64,000 nt of DNA from Streptococcus pseudopneumoniae (GCF_001073085.1 NZ_JVFV01000032.1:1-64000); one strand, 5' to 3'. Shown: positions 1 to 11,042, counted from the first letter of the stretch. Notes: a model not told the origin generated them from the letters alone. Made by a program: numbers and translations.

Positions 1-1
1 A

Positions 2-901
2 TATAGTCAATTGAAACAAGAATAAGACGACAGAGACTCGTAAAAAGTATTGCAACTTGGTAATACCTTTTTGAGGTGCTTTTTGATATGAGCCCATTTC
101 TTCTCAATAGGATTGTACTCAGGTGAGTAGGGAGGAAGTGGTAAAAGTTTATGCCCAAACTCTTCACATAAGAGCTCTATCTTACCCATTCTATGGAATC
201 TTGCATTATCCATACTAATAACCGATGGTTTGTTTAATGTTGGTAAGAGAAACTTCTGAAACCAAGCTTCCCAAAATTCGCTTGTCATCATCTCTTCGTA
301 AGTCATTGGAGCTATTAACTCACCATTTGTTAGCCCAACAACCAAAGAAATCCTCTGATATCTTCTTCCAGATACTTTACCTCTTATTAACTGATCTTTA
401 AATGAGCGACCATATTCTCGATAAAAATAAGTATCGAATCCTGTTTCATCAATATAAACAGGTGCTAGGTTCTTTAAACTATTAAAATGTTTAAGAAATA
501 AAGCTACTTTTTCTGGGTCTTGTTCATAGTAGGTGTGGTTCTTTTTTTTCGAGTGAACCTCATAGCTTTAAGAGCATAGTGAATGGTAGTTGGATGACAG
601 TCAAATCCAGAAGCTATTTCAGTCAAATAAGCATCTGGATTGTCAGCAAGATAGGTTTTAAGCCTATCTCTATCAACTTTTCTTGGTTTTGTTCCTTTTA
701 CTTGATGGTTTAGATCTCCTGTTTTCTCTTTTAGTTTTAACCAGCCATAAATGGTATTACGTGAGATTTGGAAAACGTGTGATGCATCTGTTATACTACC
801 TGTTTGCTCACAATAAGCGAGAACTTTTTTACGAAAATCTATTGAATTGTCATAAGAAGATTATACCATATTATGTACTGGTTTTGTTTCAATTGGCTAT
901 A
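2..901 (-). mobile_element. IS630-family insertion sequence (IS630-Spn1-like), probably inactive
   Basis: Near-perfect terminal inverted repeats bound the element. The left end reads TATAGTCAATTGAAACAA and the reverse complement of the right end reads TATAGCCAATTGAAACAA, with one difference. TA dinucleotides at both edges fit the TA target duplication typical of the IS630/Tc1 group. Inside is a single transposase coding region on the minus strand in two frames. The stop codon of the transposase lies inside the left inverted repeat, as expected for a compact IS. Confidence 0.9.
7..860 (-). pseudogene. IS630-type transposase, two frames, start codon lost
   Basis: Read from the minus strand, an N-terminal helix-turn-helix part (SIDFRKKVLAYCEQTGSITDA..., then a ...SRNTIYGWLKLKEK segment) runs to a run of eight A residues at 542-549. 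A -1 shift there joins it to the DDE catalytic part (VYIDETGFDTYFYREYG, then SMDNARFHR and YSPEYNPIEKKWAHIKK). In this family such an A run is the usual programmed frameshift site, so the two-frame layout is normal. What is not normal is the start. The N-terminal frame opens after a TAA at 861-863 and has no ATG before residue ~100; the expected ATG at 852-854 is out of frame, consistent with a one-base deletion beside it. The element therefore probably cannot make full transposase. The comparison with the usual start is from memory of the family. Confidence 0.8.
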
Positions 902-926
902 CAATAAGAGAACAACTCAAAATTGA

Positions 927-965
927 AAAGCTAGAGTTCCACCATTGGGAATCTCTAGCTTTTTT
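927..965. terminator. Hairpin with T run between the IS and ileS
   Basis: The stem GCTAGAG-TTCC pairs with GGAA-T-CTCTAGC across a short loop. It is preceded by AAAA and followed by a run of T, so it could act in either direction. It lies between the IS and the ileS terminator. Confidence 0.55.
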
Positions 966-997
966 GGTGGCTGAGAACTATTTTGTCCCGTACTCAT

Positions 998-1024
998 AAA
1001 AAAGAGAGAACATCTGTTCTCTCC
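998..1024 (-). terminator. Rho-independent terminator of ileS
   Basis: A perfect 9-bp stem (GAGAGAACA / TGTTCTCTC) with a two-base loop is followed on the minus strand by TTTTTT, 12 bases past the ileS stop. Confidence 0.9.
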
Positions 1025-1035
1025 AGTATATAAAT

Positions 1036-3828
1036 TTATTTTACTTCAAATCCTTCAGCCACTGCGTTCGCAAAGTTTTCTTCAACGATACTTGCACAGT
1101 GGTCACAGATGGTTGCGTTATAGCTACGTTCTGCTGTACTTGGATCGATACGACGGCAACGGTCACATACTTCACCTGCAGCGCGTTCTACTGTGAAGGC
1201 TACATCTTCAAAGGCTACTGCGCCTTCTGGAGCTGGTCCTTCTGCGATAGTCAATTCTGAGACGATCAAGAGTTGAGCAACATTGCTATCAACAGCTCCA
1301 AGAAGAGTTTTCACGACTTCGTTTGGATAAACTGTCAAGTGTGCTTCAAGTGATTTACCAATAACTTTGGCATTACGAGCTTCTTCCAAGGCTTTTTGAG
1401 CTTGTCCGCGGAAGTCCATGAAGGCTGCCCATGTGTCCAAGATTTCCTCTTGGTTAGCAAAGGTTTCCGCTTCTGGCAATTCTGACAATTGAACAAAGTC
1501 TTCAGCTTCAAACTCAAGATATGACCAGATTTCTTCTGCAGTATGAGGAAGGATCGGTGTCAAGAGTTTGGTGATTTTCACAAGAATGTCATAGAAGACT
1601 GTTTGCATTTGACGGCGTTCGAGTGATTTAGCACCCTCGATGTAGACAACATCTTTGGCAAAATCAAGGTAGAAGGCAGACAAATCAACGTTGATAAAGT
1701 TAACAAGTGCCTTGTAGATGGTCAAGAATTCAAAGTTGGCATAAGCATCACGAATGGTCTTAACAAGTTGGTTAAAGCGAATAGTCATGTACTTGTCAAC
1801 TGAACGTAATTCTTCGTAAGCTACTGCATCCTCAGATGGATTATAATCAGATGTGTTAGCAATCAAGAAACGAAGGGTATTACGGATCTTACGGTAAGTC
1901 TCAGAGACTTGGCTCAAGATATCCATAGAGATACGCACATCGTTGCTTGAGTCAACACTGGTTACCCAGAGACGCAAGATTTCCGCACCGAATTGCTTTT
2001 CAACATCGCTTGGAGCAATTGTATTTCCAAGAGATTTAGACATCTTCTCACCTTTACCGTCAAGGGCAAAACCTTGTGACAAGATTTGTTTGTATGGTGC
2101 TACACCGTGGTTAGCCACAGATGTGATGAGAGATGAGTTGAACCAACCACGGTATTGGTCAGAACCTTCAAGGTAGAGGTCAGCTGGGTATTTGAGCTCT
2201 GGACGGTTAACCACAACCCCGTTCCACGAAGAACCTGAGTCAAACCAAACGTCCATGATGTCTGTTTCTTTCTTGAACTCACCATTTGGTGAACCTGGAT
2301 GTGTAAATCCTTCTGGCAAGAGGTCTTTAGCATCACGTTCCCACCAGATGATGGAACCATGCTCTTCAAAGAGTTGAGCTACATGCTCAATCGTTTCAGC
2401 TGTCATGATTGGTGTTCCGTCTTCAGCATAGAAGATTGGAAGTGGAACACCCCAAGCACGTTGACGTGAGATTACCCAGTCACCACGGTCACGAATCATG
2501 TTGTAAAGACGGACTTTCCCCCATTCTGAGTGGAATTTCACTTTTTCAATTTCATCCAAGATTTCTTGACGGAATTTTGATACAGAAGCAAACCATTGTG
2601 GCACTGCACGCCAGATGATTGGTTTTTTCGTACGCCAGTCAAATGGGTATGAGTGAGAGATTTCTTCTTGAGCAAGAAGGAGATTGCCTAGTTTCTCGAT
2701 AACAGTTGGAACCACCTTGTCATAGAATTGACCTTCGAACTCAGCGCCAGCATTAGCCATCATGATTCCGCGTTCGTTAACTGTCACAGCAACTTCAAGA
2801 CCATTAGCCACACCAACATTGTAGTCGTCCTCACCAAAACCAGGAGCTGTATGGACGATACCTGTACCAGAGTCAGTTGTAACGTGGTCACCAAGGATAA
2901 CGAGTTCATCTACTGCAGTATCCCATGGGTGTTCTGTCACGATATGGTTCAATTCTTGACCACGATAAGTAGCCAAAACTTGAACATCAGTCCAGCCAAA
3001 TTTCTCAGACAAGCTGTTCAACAATTCAGCAGCAACCACAAACTTACGAGTTTCACCAGCAGGTTGAACCAAAACGTAATCAATATCCGCACCAACAGTC
3101 AAACCACGAGAAGCAGTGATAGTAAATGGAGTTGTTGTCCAAACAACGATGTAAGTATCAGTGTCTAGGACACCTTTGCCATCCTTGATCTTATTGGCAT
3201 AGTACAGTGATGTTGAAACCAAGTCATGGTATTCAATTTCTGCTTCAGCAAGAGCTGACTCAGATGACCATGACCAGTAAACTGGCTTGGCACCACGGTA
3301 GATATAGCCCTTGTTAGCCATCTCGCCGAAGACACGAATTTGCGCTGCTTCATAGTCAGGGGTCAAAGTTACATATGGATTTTCCCAGTCACCAGAAACA
3401 CCTAAACGTTTGAAGTCTTCGCGTTGTTTATCTACTTGAGAAAGAGCGTATTCACGGCAAAGTTTCAAGTATTCAACCAAATCCATCTCTTTGCGTTTAA
3501 CACCTTGTTTTGCCAAAACTTGCTCGATTGGTAGTCCGTGTGTATCCCAACCTGGGATGTATGGCGCGTAGAATCCTGACATAGACTTAGAACGAACAAT
3601 GATATCTTTTGAAATCTTGTTCATAGCATGACCAACGTGGATATTTCCGTTAGCGTACGGAGGTCCATCATGAAGAGTGAAGTGAGGTTTCCCTTCATTC
3701 AACTCTTGACGACGTTGGTAGAGCTTTGCTTCTTCCCACTCTTTTTGCCAGACTGGCTCTTTGGTTGGAAGTCCTGCACGCATTGGGAAATCTGTTTTCC
3801 CTAGATTTAAAGTTTCTTTGAGTTTCAT
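1036..3828 (-). CDS. ileS: Isoleucyl-tRNA synthetase
   Basis: This class Ia aminoacyl-tRNA synthetase charges tRNA-Ile in the cytoplasm. The 930 residues match the usual bacterial IleS1 length. The HIGH-type motif is HVGH at residues 64-67 within [12 protein letters not shown], and the KMSKS loop lies in [10 protein letters not shown] near residue 590. Between them is the large editing (CP1) domain. The C-terminus carries a zinc knuckle of paired cysteines (CDRCRR ... ICDHC, about 890-915). This is the housekeeping, mupirocin-sensitive type by length and zinc tail, not the longer eukaryote-like form. The ATG follows an AGGAGATATC ribosome site. A T-box leader upstream implies control by uncharged tRNA-Ile. 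Confidence 0.98.
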   Translation of the reverse strand: MKLKETLNLGKTDFPMRAGLPTKEPVWQKEWEEAKLYQRRQELNEGKPHFTLHDGPPYANGNIHVGHAMNKISKDIIVRSKSMSGFYAPYIPGWDTHGLPIEQVLAKQGVKRKEMDLVEYLKLCREYALSQVDKQREDFKRLGVSGDWENPYVTLTPDYEAAQIRVFGEMANKGYIYRGAKPVYWSWSSESALAEAEIEYHDLVSTSLYYANKIKDGKGVLDTDTYIVVWTTTPFTITASRGLTVGADIDYVLVQPAGETRKFVVAAELLNSLSEKFGWTDVQVLATYRGQELNHIVTEHPWDTAVDELVILGDHVTTDSGTGIVHTAPGFGEDDYNVGVANGLEVAVTVNERGIMMANAGAEFEGQFYDKVVPTVIEKLGNLLLAQEEISHSYPFDWRTKKPIIWRAVPQWFASVSKFRQEILDEIEKVKFHSEWGKVRLYNMIRDRGDWVISRQRAWGVPLPIFYAEDGTPIMTAETIEHVAQLFEEHGSIIWWERDAKDLLPEGFTHPGSPNGEFKKETDIMDVWFDSGSSWNGVVVNRPELKYPADLYLEGSDQYRGWFNSSLITSVANHGVAPYKQILSQGFALDGKGEKMSKSLGNTIAPSDVEKQFGAEILRLWVTSVDSSNDVRISMDILSQVSETYRKIRNTLRFLIANTSDYNPSEDAVAYEELRSVDKYMTIRFNQLVKTIRDAYANFEFLTIYKALVNFINVDLSAFYLDFAKDVVYIEGAKSLERRQMQTVFYDILVKITKLLTPILPHTAEEIWSYLEFEAEDFVQLSELPEAETFANQEEILDTWAAFMDFRGQAQKALEEARNAKVIGKSLEAHLTVYPNEVVKTLLGAVDSNVAQLLIVSELTIAEGPAPEGAVAFEDVAFTVERAAGEVCDRCRRIDPSTAERSYNATICDHCASIVEENFANAVAEGFEVK

Positions 3829-3851
3829 GATATCTCCTTTATGATATAGAC

Positions 3852-4078
3852 AAAATAAAAACCACGACTCGCTAAAAAGGACGAAAATCGTGGTACCACC
3901 TTTATTCGGAAAAAGACTCAGTCTTTCTCCCTCTTTTCCCGTAACGTGGGGAACGTCAAATCCTACTAACTTCAGACTTGATAGCTTGAGAGGATAATCT
4001 GATCAACAGGGATTGTAGGGCTTCCACCATCTCCTACTCGCTGAAAATATGTTTGATTAGATCTTGTTCTCAGATTTT
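3852..4078 (-). promoter_or_regulatory. T-box riboswitch leader of ileS
   Basis: The minus-strand leader between divIVA and ileS carries the conserved T-box core AAAGGTGGTACCACG (3889-3903 region). This is followed by a terminator hairpin (ACCACGA at 3861-3867 with TCGTGGT at 3888-3894) and a T-rich tract at 3852-3860. The T-box side of the antiterminator overlaps the left arm of the terminator, as the mechanism requires. Upstream, the AGCGAGTAGGAGATGGTGG stretch resembles a Stem I start. Given the downstream gene, the specifier should be an Ile codon; I did not assign its exact position. Confidence 0.92.
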
Positions 4079-4083
4079 CTTTC

Positions 4084-4869
4084 TTATAAAAGATCAATAG
4101 ATTCCGTCAAGGGTGTTGGTTGAGAATTTTGGTTTGAAGAAACGACTTCTTCTACTACTGAGCTAGCAGTATCTGGCTTTGTTTCTTTTTGTGATTCAGC
4201 CAATTCTCGATTAGCTGCTTCAATGCGGGCTTGGAGCTCTGCTACTTCTTCAGGTGAAAACTGACGGGTCATGTCAATCGGCTCTTCATCCTGATAGGTA
4301 GAAACATCTTCACCCAAAACTTCTCCAACAACTTCTTTAAAAGCTTCGTCACTGGTTTGTAAATAAGTCGCTGTCGGACGTAAAATTTCTTCCCAGTCGG
4401 ATGAATCTACAATAGCTAATTGACTCTCAATCGTAGATTTCAAACGTTGATGGAAGACACGGCTCTTATTCTTCAATTCTTCCGTCTCTACGGCAACCTT
4501 CTTAGCATTATCCGTAGCTTGACGCAAGATTTCATTAGCCTTATACTTAGCCTCATCAAGCAGACGCTGGGCATCTTGTTCAGCCTGTTTAAGGATATTT
4601 TGAGAGCGTTCATTGGCAGCTTGTTTGACACGTTCTGCAGTATCTTGAGCAATCAATACAGACTGGCTCAATGACTCCTTAATCTCATCAAAATAAGACA
4701 AACGTTCCTCTAAATTTTTAATGTGTTGTTCTTTTTCGTGATTGCTACGAACAAGTGTTTCATAGTCACGAACAACAATATCTAGAAATTCATCAACTTC
4801 TTCAGGATTAAACCCTCTAAATTTGGTACTAAAGGTTTTATCCTTGATTTCTAACGATGTAATTGGCAT
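4084..4869 (-). CDS. divIVA: Cell division protein DivIVA
   Basis: DivIVA is a coiled-coil protein that binds negatively curved membrane at septa and poles and helps organise division and elongation in streptococci. The conserved N-terminal lipid-binding domain is clear (ITSLEIKDKTFSTKFRGFN, residues 3-21, followed by PEEVDEFLD). A long heptad-rich coiled coil covers roughly residues 30-140, followed by an acidic Glu/Gln-rich tail. The 261-residue length is normal for the mitis group. It is the last gene of the ftsA-ftsZ-ylm cluster, 9 bp from ylmH, and its stop abuts the ileS T-box leader. I see no separate terminator, so division-operon transcripts may run into the T-box. Confidence 0.97.
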   Translation of the reverse strand: MPITSLEIKDKTFSTKFRGFNPEEVDEFLDIVVRDYETLVRSNHEKEQHIKNLEERLSYFDEIKESLSQSVLIAQDTAERVKQAANERSQNILKQAEQDAQRLLDEAKYKANEILRQATDNAKKVAVETEELKNKSRVFHQRLKSTIESQLAIVDSSDWEEILRPTATYLQTSDEAFKEVVGEVLGEDVSTYQDEEPIDMTRQFSPEEVAELQARIEAANRELAESQKETKPDTASSVVEEVVSSNQNSQPTPLTESIDLL

Positions 4870-4878
4870 ATTTTCCCC

Positions 4879-5664
4879 TCACTTACTTAATAATAGTTGA
4901 ACTATCAATTTTTTCTTATCTTTTTTAGTCTGGCCATTTTCTTTGAGTAAGATCATTCGTCCAAAGCGTCTGACACTTACTAAATCACCTATCTGAACCT
5001 GATAATCAGATTTTTCAACCAGATGATAATTTATCTGAACATATTTTCTTTCTAATAAATCGGCTGTCTGGGAGCGAGATAATTTCAGAACATTCGATAA
5101 GAAGGCATCCAAGCGCATGCTCGGAACTAAAACTTCTCTTTCCTGATAGTCATTTTTGGATTCTAATAATTCTTCAAAAGGTCTTACTTCTAGTTTTACA
5201 GGTAATCTAGCAACCTTTTGAATTCCATCCTGGAAGAGGGAAACAAATTTCCGGTCCACAATGATTTGCGCTCTATTCTCCGTTACTAATATATCACCAA
5301 ACAACTTGCGATCGATTCCCAAACGATTCAGAACGGTTCCCAAAATCTTGGAATGGGTCAATTGGTCAAACTTACTAGAATAAACAATCTCAAGCAATTC
5401 CATTTCAAAATCCATCAAAGTCGGTTTGAAATAATCTGGTGCCAGAAGCACACGACTATACTCGCTAGGCACAAAATCATTGCTTGAAAAAACTTGAATC
5501 CCATGATGATTCCCCAATGTCTTTAAAATAAAGACCTGATGGGGATTGATAAAGGGAGTTAGGATGGGAGCGTAATGCTCTTCAACCTGCCTAAGCCACT
5601 CCAATCCTTTATCAATGAAAGGAATATCCTCGACTGAGAAATGCTGATAAATATCTTTTCTCAT
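4879..5664 (-). CDS. ylmH: YlmH-type S4-domain RNA-binding protein
   Basis: The protein has 261 residues starting MRKDIYQHFS. The C-terminal S4 RNA-binding domain is visible at about 180-250 (SMRLDAFLSNVLKLSRSQTADL ... YVQINYH ... GDLVSVRRFGR). YlmH homologues act on ribosomes in peptidyl-tRNA rescue or quality control; that role is known for the family, not shown here. The start was set at 5664 because this ATG overlaps the ylmG stop as ATGA, the normal coupling in this operon. The longer open frame to 5730 lies inside ylmG. Confidence 0.93.
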   Translation of the reverse strand: MRKDIYQHFSVEDIPFIDKGLEWLRQVEEHYAPILTPFINPHQVFILKTLGNHHGIQVFSSNDFVPSEYSRVLLAPDYFKPTLMDFEMELLEIVYSSKFDQLTHSKILGTVLNRLGIDRKLFGDILVTENRAQIIVDRKFVSLFQDGIQKVARLPVKLEVRPFEELLESKNDYQEREVLVPSMRLDAFLSNVLKLSRSQTADLLERKYVQINYHLVEKSDYQVQIGDLVSVRRFGRMILLKENGQTKKDKKKLIVQLLLSK

Positions 5665-5924
5665 GCTAGTATATAAAGAAAACGGATCAAATAGTTTCCA
5701 AGTAAATGAACTAAAATGACAGCCACCCAAACTGAAAAATCAATACCACCAATACTTAGGGGCAGACGTCTCAAGGGTTGAAGGATCGGTTTGACTAAGC
5801 TAGTCAACAAACGACCTAGTGCTGTATCATAGGCATTGGGAAACCAAGATAATAGAGCAAAAGCTACAAGTATCCATGAATAGATAGTTGCAGCATTCTG
5901 AATAAAACGAATTAGAAAAATCAT
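5661..5924 (-). CDS. ylmG: YggT-family membrane protein
   Basis: This is an 87-residue protein with two hydrophobic segments (about 1-24 and 60-85) separated by the conserved YggT linker (ALLSWFPNAYDTALGRLLTSLV, then KPILQPLRRLPLSIGGIDFS). The family sits in the ftsZ neighbourhood of most Gram-positives and is thought to affect nucleoid and septum placement; its biochemistry is not settled. The start overlaps the sepF stop by one base (TAATG), and its own stop overlaps the ylmH start. Confidence 0.94.
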   Translation of the reverse strand: MIFLIRFIQNAATIYSWILVAFALLSWFPNAYDTALGRLLTSLVKPILQPLRRLPLSIGGIDFSVWVAVILVHLLGNYLIRFLYILA

Positions 5925-6475
5925 TACTTCACTCGATTTCTCTTCATATCAAAGTCAAACTCTTCACCGTGAGAACCATCAGGCAAGCGAATGTCTTCAA
6001 TATTAACCACAACTCCTACTGGTGTCAAAAGGTACATAGTATTTGCGACTTTCCTTAATTCACCAGCCAGCACATAACGAGCACCATCTAAGTAATCTAG
6101 ACAACGACGTGCTTGTACTTCAGTCATATATTGGAAATCAATTAGAATACTTTCATTTCCTGTTAACAAATCAACAATATCAGTTGCATCTTCGTAGCGG
6201 CGAGGATAACGAACAGCAATGGTTACCTTTTCTGCACCTCGGTGACTCTGCATCGCCAATTCTTGTTGACGAGCGTGAAGACGGGTAATATTCTTTTCTT
6301 TCGAATTCACTTGTGAAGTTTGTGGTAACTGTTGAGTTCGTGGAAGTTCTTCCTTTGGAGCCGAAACTGAAGTTAAGGTTTGTTCAGACTTTAACTCAGC
6401 AACGTTCGGTGCCACCTCTTCTCCATCTTCAGTGAAATAATCTATAAACTTATCAAATTTATCTTTTAGTGACAT
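5924..6475 (-). CDS. sepF: Cell division protein SepF
   Basis: SepF is an FtsZ-interacting membrane anchor and bundler. It has 183 residues with an N-terminal amphipathic helix ([15 protein letters not shown], residues 3-17) suited to membrane binding, a variable linker, and the SepF domain at about 85-160 ([19 protein letters not shown] ... [23 protein letters not shown]). It lies between ylmE and ylmG with 9-bp spacing to ylmE, in the standard order. Confidence 0.96.
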   Translation of the reverse strand: MSLKDKFDKFIDYFTEDGEEVAPNVAELKSEQTLTSVSAPKEELPRTQQLPQTSQVNSKEKNITRLHARQQELAMQSHRGAEKVTIAVRYPRRYEDATDIVDLLTGNESILIDFQYMTEVQARRCLDYLDGARYVLAGELRKVANTMYLLTPVGVVVNIEDIRLPDGSHGEEFDFDMKRNRVK

Positions 6476-6484
6476 GGTTATTTC

Positions 6485-7161
6485 CTATTTAAAAAATGCT
6501 GTACCGATTCGAACGAAAGTTGAACCACATTGAATCGCTTCTTTGAAGTCTCGACTCATACCCATACTTAGTTCTGTCATCGGCATATTGGGGAGATGTT
6601 TTTCTTGAATGGTTTTTTGCAATTCTTGCGTTTCTTTAAATATCTCTAGTAATTCTTGACTAGTTGCTTCAAATGGAGCCATGGTCATCAGACCCACATA
6701 CTCAATCTGGTCTAATTCTGAAAGTTCGGGTAAGAGGGCTAACAATTCTTCTTTCGAAAAACCGTGCTTACTTTCTTCCTGAGAAATATTTACTTGCAAA
6801 AAGCACTTAATCTTGTGGTCCGCTCGTTTTTGAATTTCCTGAGCTAGCTTTAAGGAATCTAAAGCATGAAAATAATCCACATAAGAAATCACTTCCTTGA
6901 CTTTACGTCTCTGTAAGGTTCCAATCAAATGCCAGGTAAGATTCTTATCACTCAGAGCATGATACTTGTCAAGAAATTTATCAACACGGTTCTCACCAAT
7001 GTGTTGCACTCCCTGCGAAACCAAAGCTGAGGCTGTTTCAACATCTACATATTTGGTCACCGCAATCACAGAAACCGAATCGTTTTCACGACCGGCTTCC
7101 TGAACTGCATTCGATATCTGTTGAAAAACAAGGTTCGTATTTTCTTTTAAATTCATCTTCA

Positions 7162-7162
<1 letters not shown>
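6485..7162 (-). CDS. ylmE: YggS/YlmE-family PLP-binding protein
   Basis: This is a 225-residue alanine-racemase-like TIM barrel with no decarboxylase domain. The PLP lysine is in VIAVTKYVD (about residue 37), and the family signature MSMGMSRDFKEAIQCGSTFVRIGTAFF closes the barrel. The family binds PLP and affects vitamin B6 and amino-acid homeostasis. The ATG overlaps the ftsZ stop by one base (TAATG). A second ATG two codons later is possible. Confidence 0.95.
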
Positions 7163-8430
<1,268 letters not shown>

Positions 8431-8435
8431 CTATT

Positions 8436-9809
8436 TTATTCGTCAAACATGCTTCCAATCAAGCTACGGAAACGATCCGTTAATTTACCTTTGCTCTTTT
8501 CTTCTGATTGAAGTGGAGCTACTGGTTCAACAGATTGAGTTGTTTCAGGCTCAGGAGTTGTCACTGTATTAAATACTGGTCGTGGAGAAACAGGTGCAAC
8601 TGGTTGAGCTGAACTTCTAAAGTCAATCGGTTGGTGGCGTAAACTTTCGTCACCTCGAATTGCTCGTTGTGCCAAAATATTCACTTCAGTAAGACTACCC
8701 GCAAATTCTGACAAGCTGATAACATGGGCAAACGCAGGATTGCGAATACCCACTTGATTTGGTACGAATAACTTAACGCGTACTCCAAATACTTCTTGGG
8801 CCAATTCAACGACACCTGGAAGAAGAGCATTTCCACCAATCAAGACAATACCACCTGGCAAGTCTAATAGGTGACGTCTTTCCAAGTCTTGCTTAATTTG
8901 CTCAAAAATGTGCTTGATTCTTGCTGAAATAATCTCAGCCAAGTATTCTTCAGTCACTTCAACTGGTTCAACTTCACCGATCACTTCAACTTGGAAAGTT
9001 TCCTTGCTAGCTAGTGGTGGATAAGCTTCACCATAGTTCAATTTTAGACCTTCTGCAATTTTCTTAGAAGTCTTGAGAACTTTTGAAATGTCTTTTGTGA
9101 CATAATCGCCACCCTCTTGGTTGACATTTGTATATTGAAGTTCTTGGTTGCGAATAGTGGCAACAGTCGTTTGCCCACCACCCATGTCGATAACAGTCGC
9201 ACCAAACTCACGTTCACCTTCATTCAAAACAGAGTGAACCATTGCAAGAGGTGAAATAATCACGTTATCGACTTGAACGCCTACACGCTCAACTGTTTTA
9301 CGAAGATTGTGGAGGATCGTACGTGGGCCAGTGTACAAGAGACCTCGCATTTCCAAACGCACACCCATCATCCCGCGAGGATCACGAATTCCTTGGAATC
9401 CATCAACGACAAATTCCTCTGGAATAAAGGTGATAACTTCACGGTCTGGAGTCATACTTTTAGTCAAGGCTGATTTGACAACATTTTCGACATCTTGATC
9501 CGTAATTTCTTTTGTATCTGATGTCACTGGAATCATGCCTTGAGTTGGCTCCACTTGTAGCAAATTAGCTGGCAAACCAACGTTTACAGACTTGATTGAA
9601 ATTCCTGCTTTTTCTTCTGCTTGAGAAATTGCAGACTTAATAGCAGTCGCCGCTGCCTCGATGTCAACGATAATCCCATCTTTGACACCTTTACTTTTGG
9701 CATTGCTTACGCCAATTACATTTACTTCACCATTTACAAGCTCTGCAACCAACACTTTAATAGAGCTAGTTCCGATATCTAAGCCTGTAAAAAAACCATT
9801 TCTAGTCAT
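8436..9809 (-). CDS. ftsA: Cell division protein FtsA
   Basis: This actin-like ATPase tethers FtsZ to the membrane. It has 457 residues, beginning TRNGFFTGLDIGTSSIKVLVAE with the phosphate-1 motif DIGTSSIK, and later ATVIDMGGGQTT (phosphate 2) and GGIVLIGGNALLPG (adenosine motif). The C-terminal amphipathic helix KLTDRFRSLIGSMFDE is the membrane-targeting sequence. The ATG follows AGAGGACGCAGTGTA. It is the first gene of the division operon, with a promoter about 80 bp upstream. Confidence 0.98.
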   Translation of the reverse strand: MTRNGFFTGLDIGTSSIKVLVAELVNGEVNVIGVSNAKSKGVKDGIIVDIEAAATAIKSAISQAEEKAGISIKSVNVGLPANLLQVEPTQGMIPVTSDTKEITDQDVENVVKSALTKSMTPDREVITFIPEEFVVDGFQGIRDPRGMMGVRLEMRGLLYTGPRTILHNLRKTVERVGVQVDNVIISPLAMVHSVLNEGEREFGATVIDMGGGQTTVATIRNQELQYTNVNQEGGDYVTKDISKVLKTSKKIAEGLKLNYGEAYPPLASKETFQVEVIGEVEPVEVTEEYLAEIISARIKHIFEQIKQDLERRHLLDLPGGIVLIGGNALLPGVVELAQEVFGVRVKLFVPNQVGIRNPAFAHVISLSEFAGSLTEVNILAQRAIRGDESLRHQPIDFRSSAQPVAPVSPRPVFNTVTTPEPETTQSVEPVAPLQSEEKSKGKLTDRFRSLIGSMFDE

Positions 9810-9888
9810 TACACTGCGTCCTCTCTATCTTCCCAGTTTCACACTTCTATTTTTAATAGCTACACCAAGGTATAACTACTCACAAAAT

Positions 9889-9897
9889 ATTATAACA
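9889..9897 (-). promoter_or_regulatory. Extended -10 promoter of ftsA
   Basis: On the minus strand TGTTATAAT forms an extended -10 box about 80 bp before the ftsA ATG. No strong -35 box stands out; TTGAGC is spaced about 19 bp upstream. Confidence 0.6.
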
Positions 9898-9990
9898 CAA
9901 AAAAAACATTCGTGCTCAAATTTTCTAACATTTAAACAAGCTTTTTCTTGAATTTTTATAATTGTCCGACGATTGCATAGATGAGTAAAT

Positions 9991-10024
9991 AAAAAAGAAA
10001 GAGAATCTCTCTTCTCTCTCTTTC
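9991..10024 (-). terminator. Terminator of the capsule/rml operon
   Basis: GAAAGAGA pairs with TCTCTTTC (9997-10004 with 10017-10024). A T run follows on the minus strand, 27 bp past the rmlD stop. It closes the long cps transcript before ftsA. Confidence 0.85.
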
Positions 10025-10050
10025 TGTATACATTTTGGCCTCCAGCAAGG

Positions 10051-10905
10051 CTATTTTTTAAGGTCTTGTTTGTAAAATTCTTTCAAGGCATCTTTCCAAG
10101 TTGGAATGACAAATCCAGTTGCTTTGGCTTTGGTCAAACTCATAGTTGAGTTTAGTGGACGTTTAGCTTTGGCAGGAAATTGGCTCGAGTCTACTGGCTT
10201 GACTTCGACATCTGTATCCTTCAAAATTTCAACCGCAAAGTCATACCAAGTTGTATCTTCTGTCGCATCATTTGACAAATGATAATAACCAAATTCCTTG
10301 CGGTTTTTAGCTAGGAAAGTCATGAACTCGGCCAAGGTACGTGTCCAGGTTGGTCGACCATGTTGATCATTTACAACTGTCAAGGTCTTATGAGTTTTAG
10401 CTAGATTTTGCATCGTGAAGACGAAGTTTTTGCCGTAATTTCCAAAAACCCAAGCAGTACGAATAATATAGTAGTTTGAAACGTGTTTCTCTACAAGCTC
10501 CTCTCCCATACGCTTAGTACGACCATATTCAGTTTGTGGGTCTGGTCGGTCACCGACTTCCCATTCTTGTCCGACTGGCTTCTTACCATCAAAGACATAA
10601 TCTGTAGAAATGTAGACTAGAGTTGCACCATGCTTTTCGGATGCTTTTGCGACATTCTCTGTCCCTGTAACATTGATGGCAAAGTCCAATTCTTTCCCTT
10701 CATCCTCTGCTGCATCAACAGCTGTGTAGGCAGCACAGTGGTAGACTAAAGTCGGTTTCACCTCTTCAAAAACTTTCTCAACCATCTCTGCATCGGTAAT
10801 ATCCATCTCAGCCACATCAACCGCAACATATTCTTCATTACGCTCATCTAATAAATAACGAAGTTCAGTTCCTAATTGGCCATTTGCTCCTGTAATTAAA
10901 ATCAT
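10051..10905 (-). CDS. rmlD: dTDP-4-dehydrorhamnose reductase
   Basis: This enzyme performs the last step of dTDP-L-rhamnose synthesis, an NADPH-dependent reduction of the 4-keto sugar. It has 284 residues. The Rossmann glycine motif TGANGQLG lies near the N-terminus, followed by YISTDYVFDG and the catalytic YxxxK pair in YGRTK. The ATG before ILITGANGQ, behind AAGGAAGAAAG, was chosen over an upstream frame extension that runs into a repeat. It is separated from rmlB by about 215 bp of repeats, an unusual break in an otherwise tight operon. Confidence 0.95.
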   Translation of the reverse strand: MILITGANGQLGTELRYLLDERNEEYVAVDVAEMDITDAEMVEKVFEEVKPTLVYHCAAYTAVDAAEDEGKELDFAINVTGTENVAKASEKHGATLVYISTDYVFDGKKPVGQEWEVGDRPDPQTEYGRTKRMGEELVEKHVSNYYIIRTAWVFGNYGKNFVFTMQNLAKTHKTLTVVNDQHGRPTWTRTLAEFMTFLAKNRKEFGYYHLSNDATEDTTWYDFAVEILKDTDVEVKPVDSSQFPAKAKRPLNSTMSLTKAKATGFVIPTWKDALKEFYKQDLKK

Positions 10906-10948
10906 CTTTCTTCCTTTCACCTGATTCACAATTCTTCGGTATAGCAAT

Positions 10949-11035
10949 AGAGGTTGGGACAAATGATCCCTACCTCACTTTTTATTAGCAATCAAACTTT
11001 GACGCGGTAGCTGATTGAACTTTTTGTTCATCTTT
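10949..11035 (-). repeat. SPRITE-like terminator repeat, copy 1
   Basis: The minus strand carries about 87 bp alignable to 29939-30020 on the plus strand. Both share AACAAAAA, then CAGCT, GCTAATAAAAA and a terminal hairpin ending TTTGTCCCAACCTC. The hairpin here is GAGGTAGGGA / TGTCCCAACCTC. This fits the small terminator-like repeat called SPRITE in pneumococci; the assignment is from memory of its description. Confidence 0.6.
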
Positions 11036-11042
11036 TAGACTC

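Noticed and set aside
542..549. A8 run in the transposase as a disabling frameshift
   Set aside because: Two-frame organisation with slippage at an A run is normal for this IS type; the missing start codon is the likelier defect.
683..907. Plus-strand frame across the IS right end
   Set aside because: Antisense to the N-terminal transposase frame; a chance frame.
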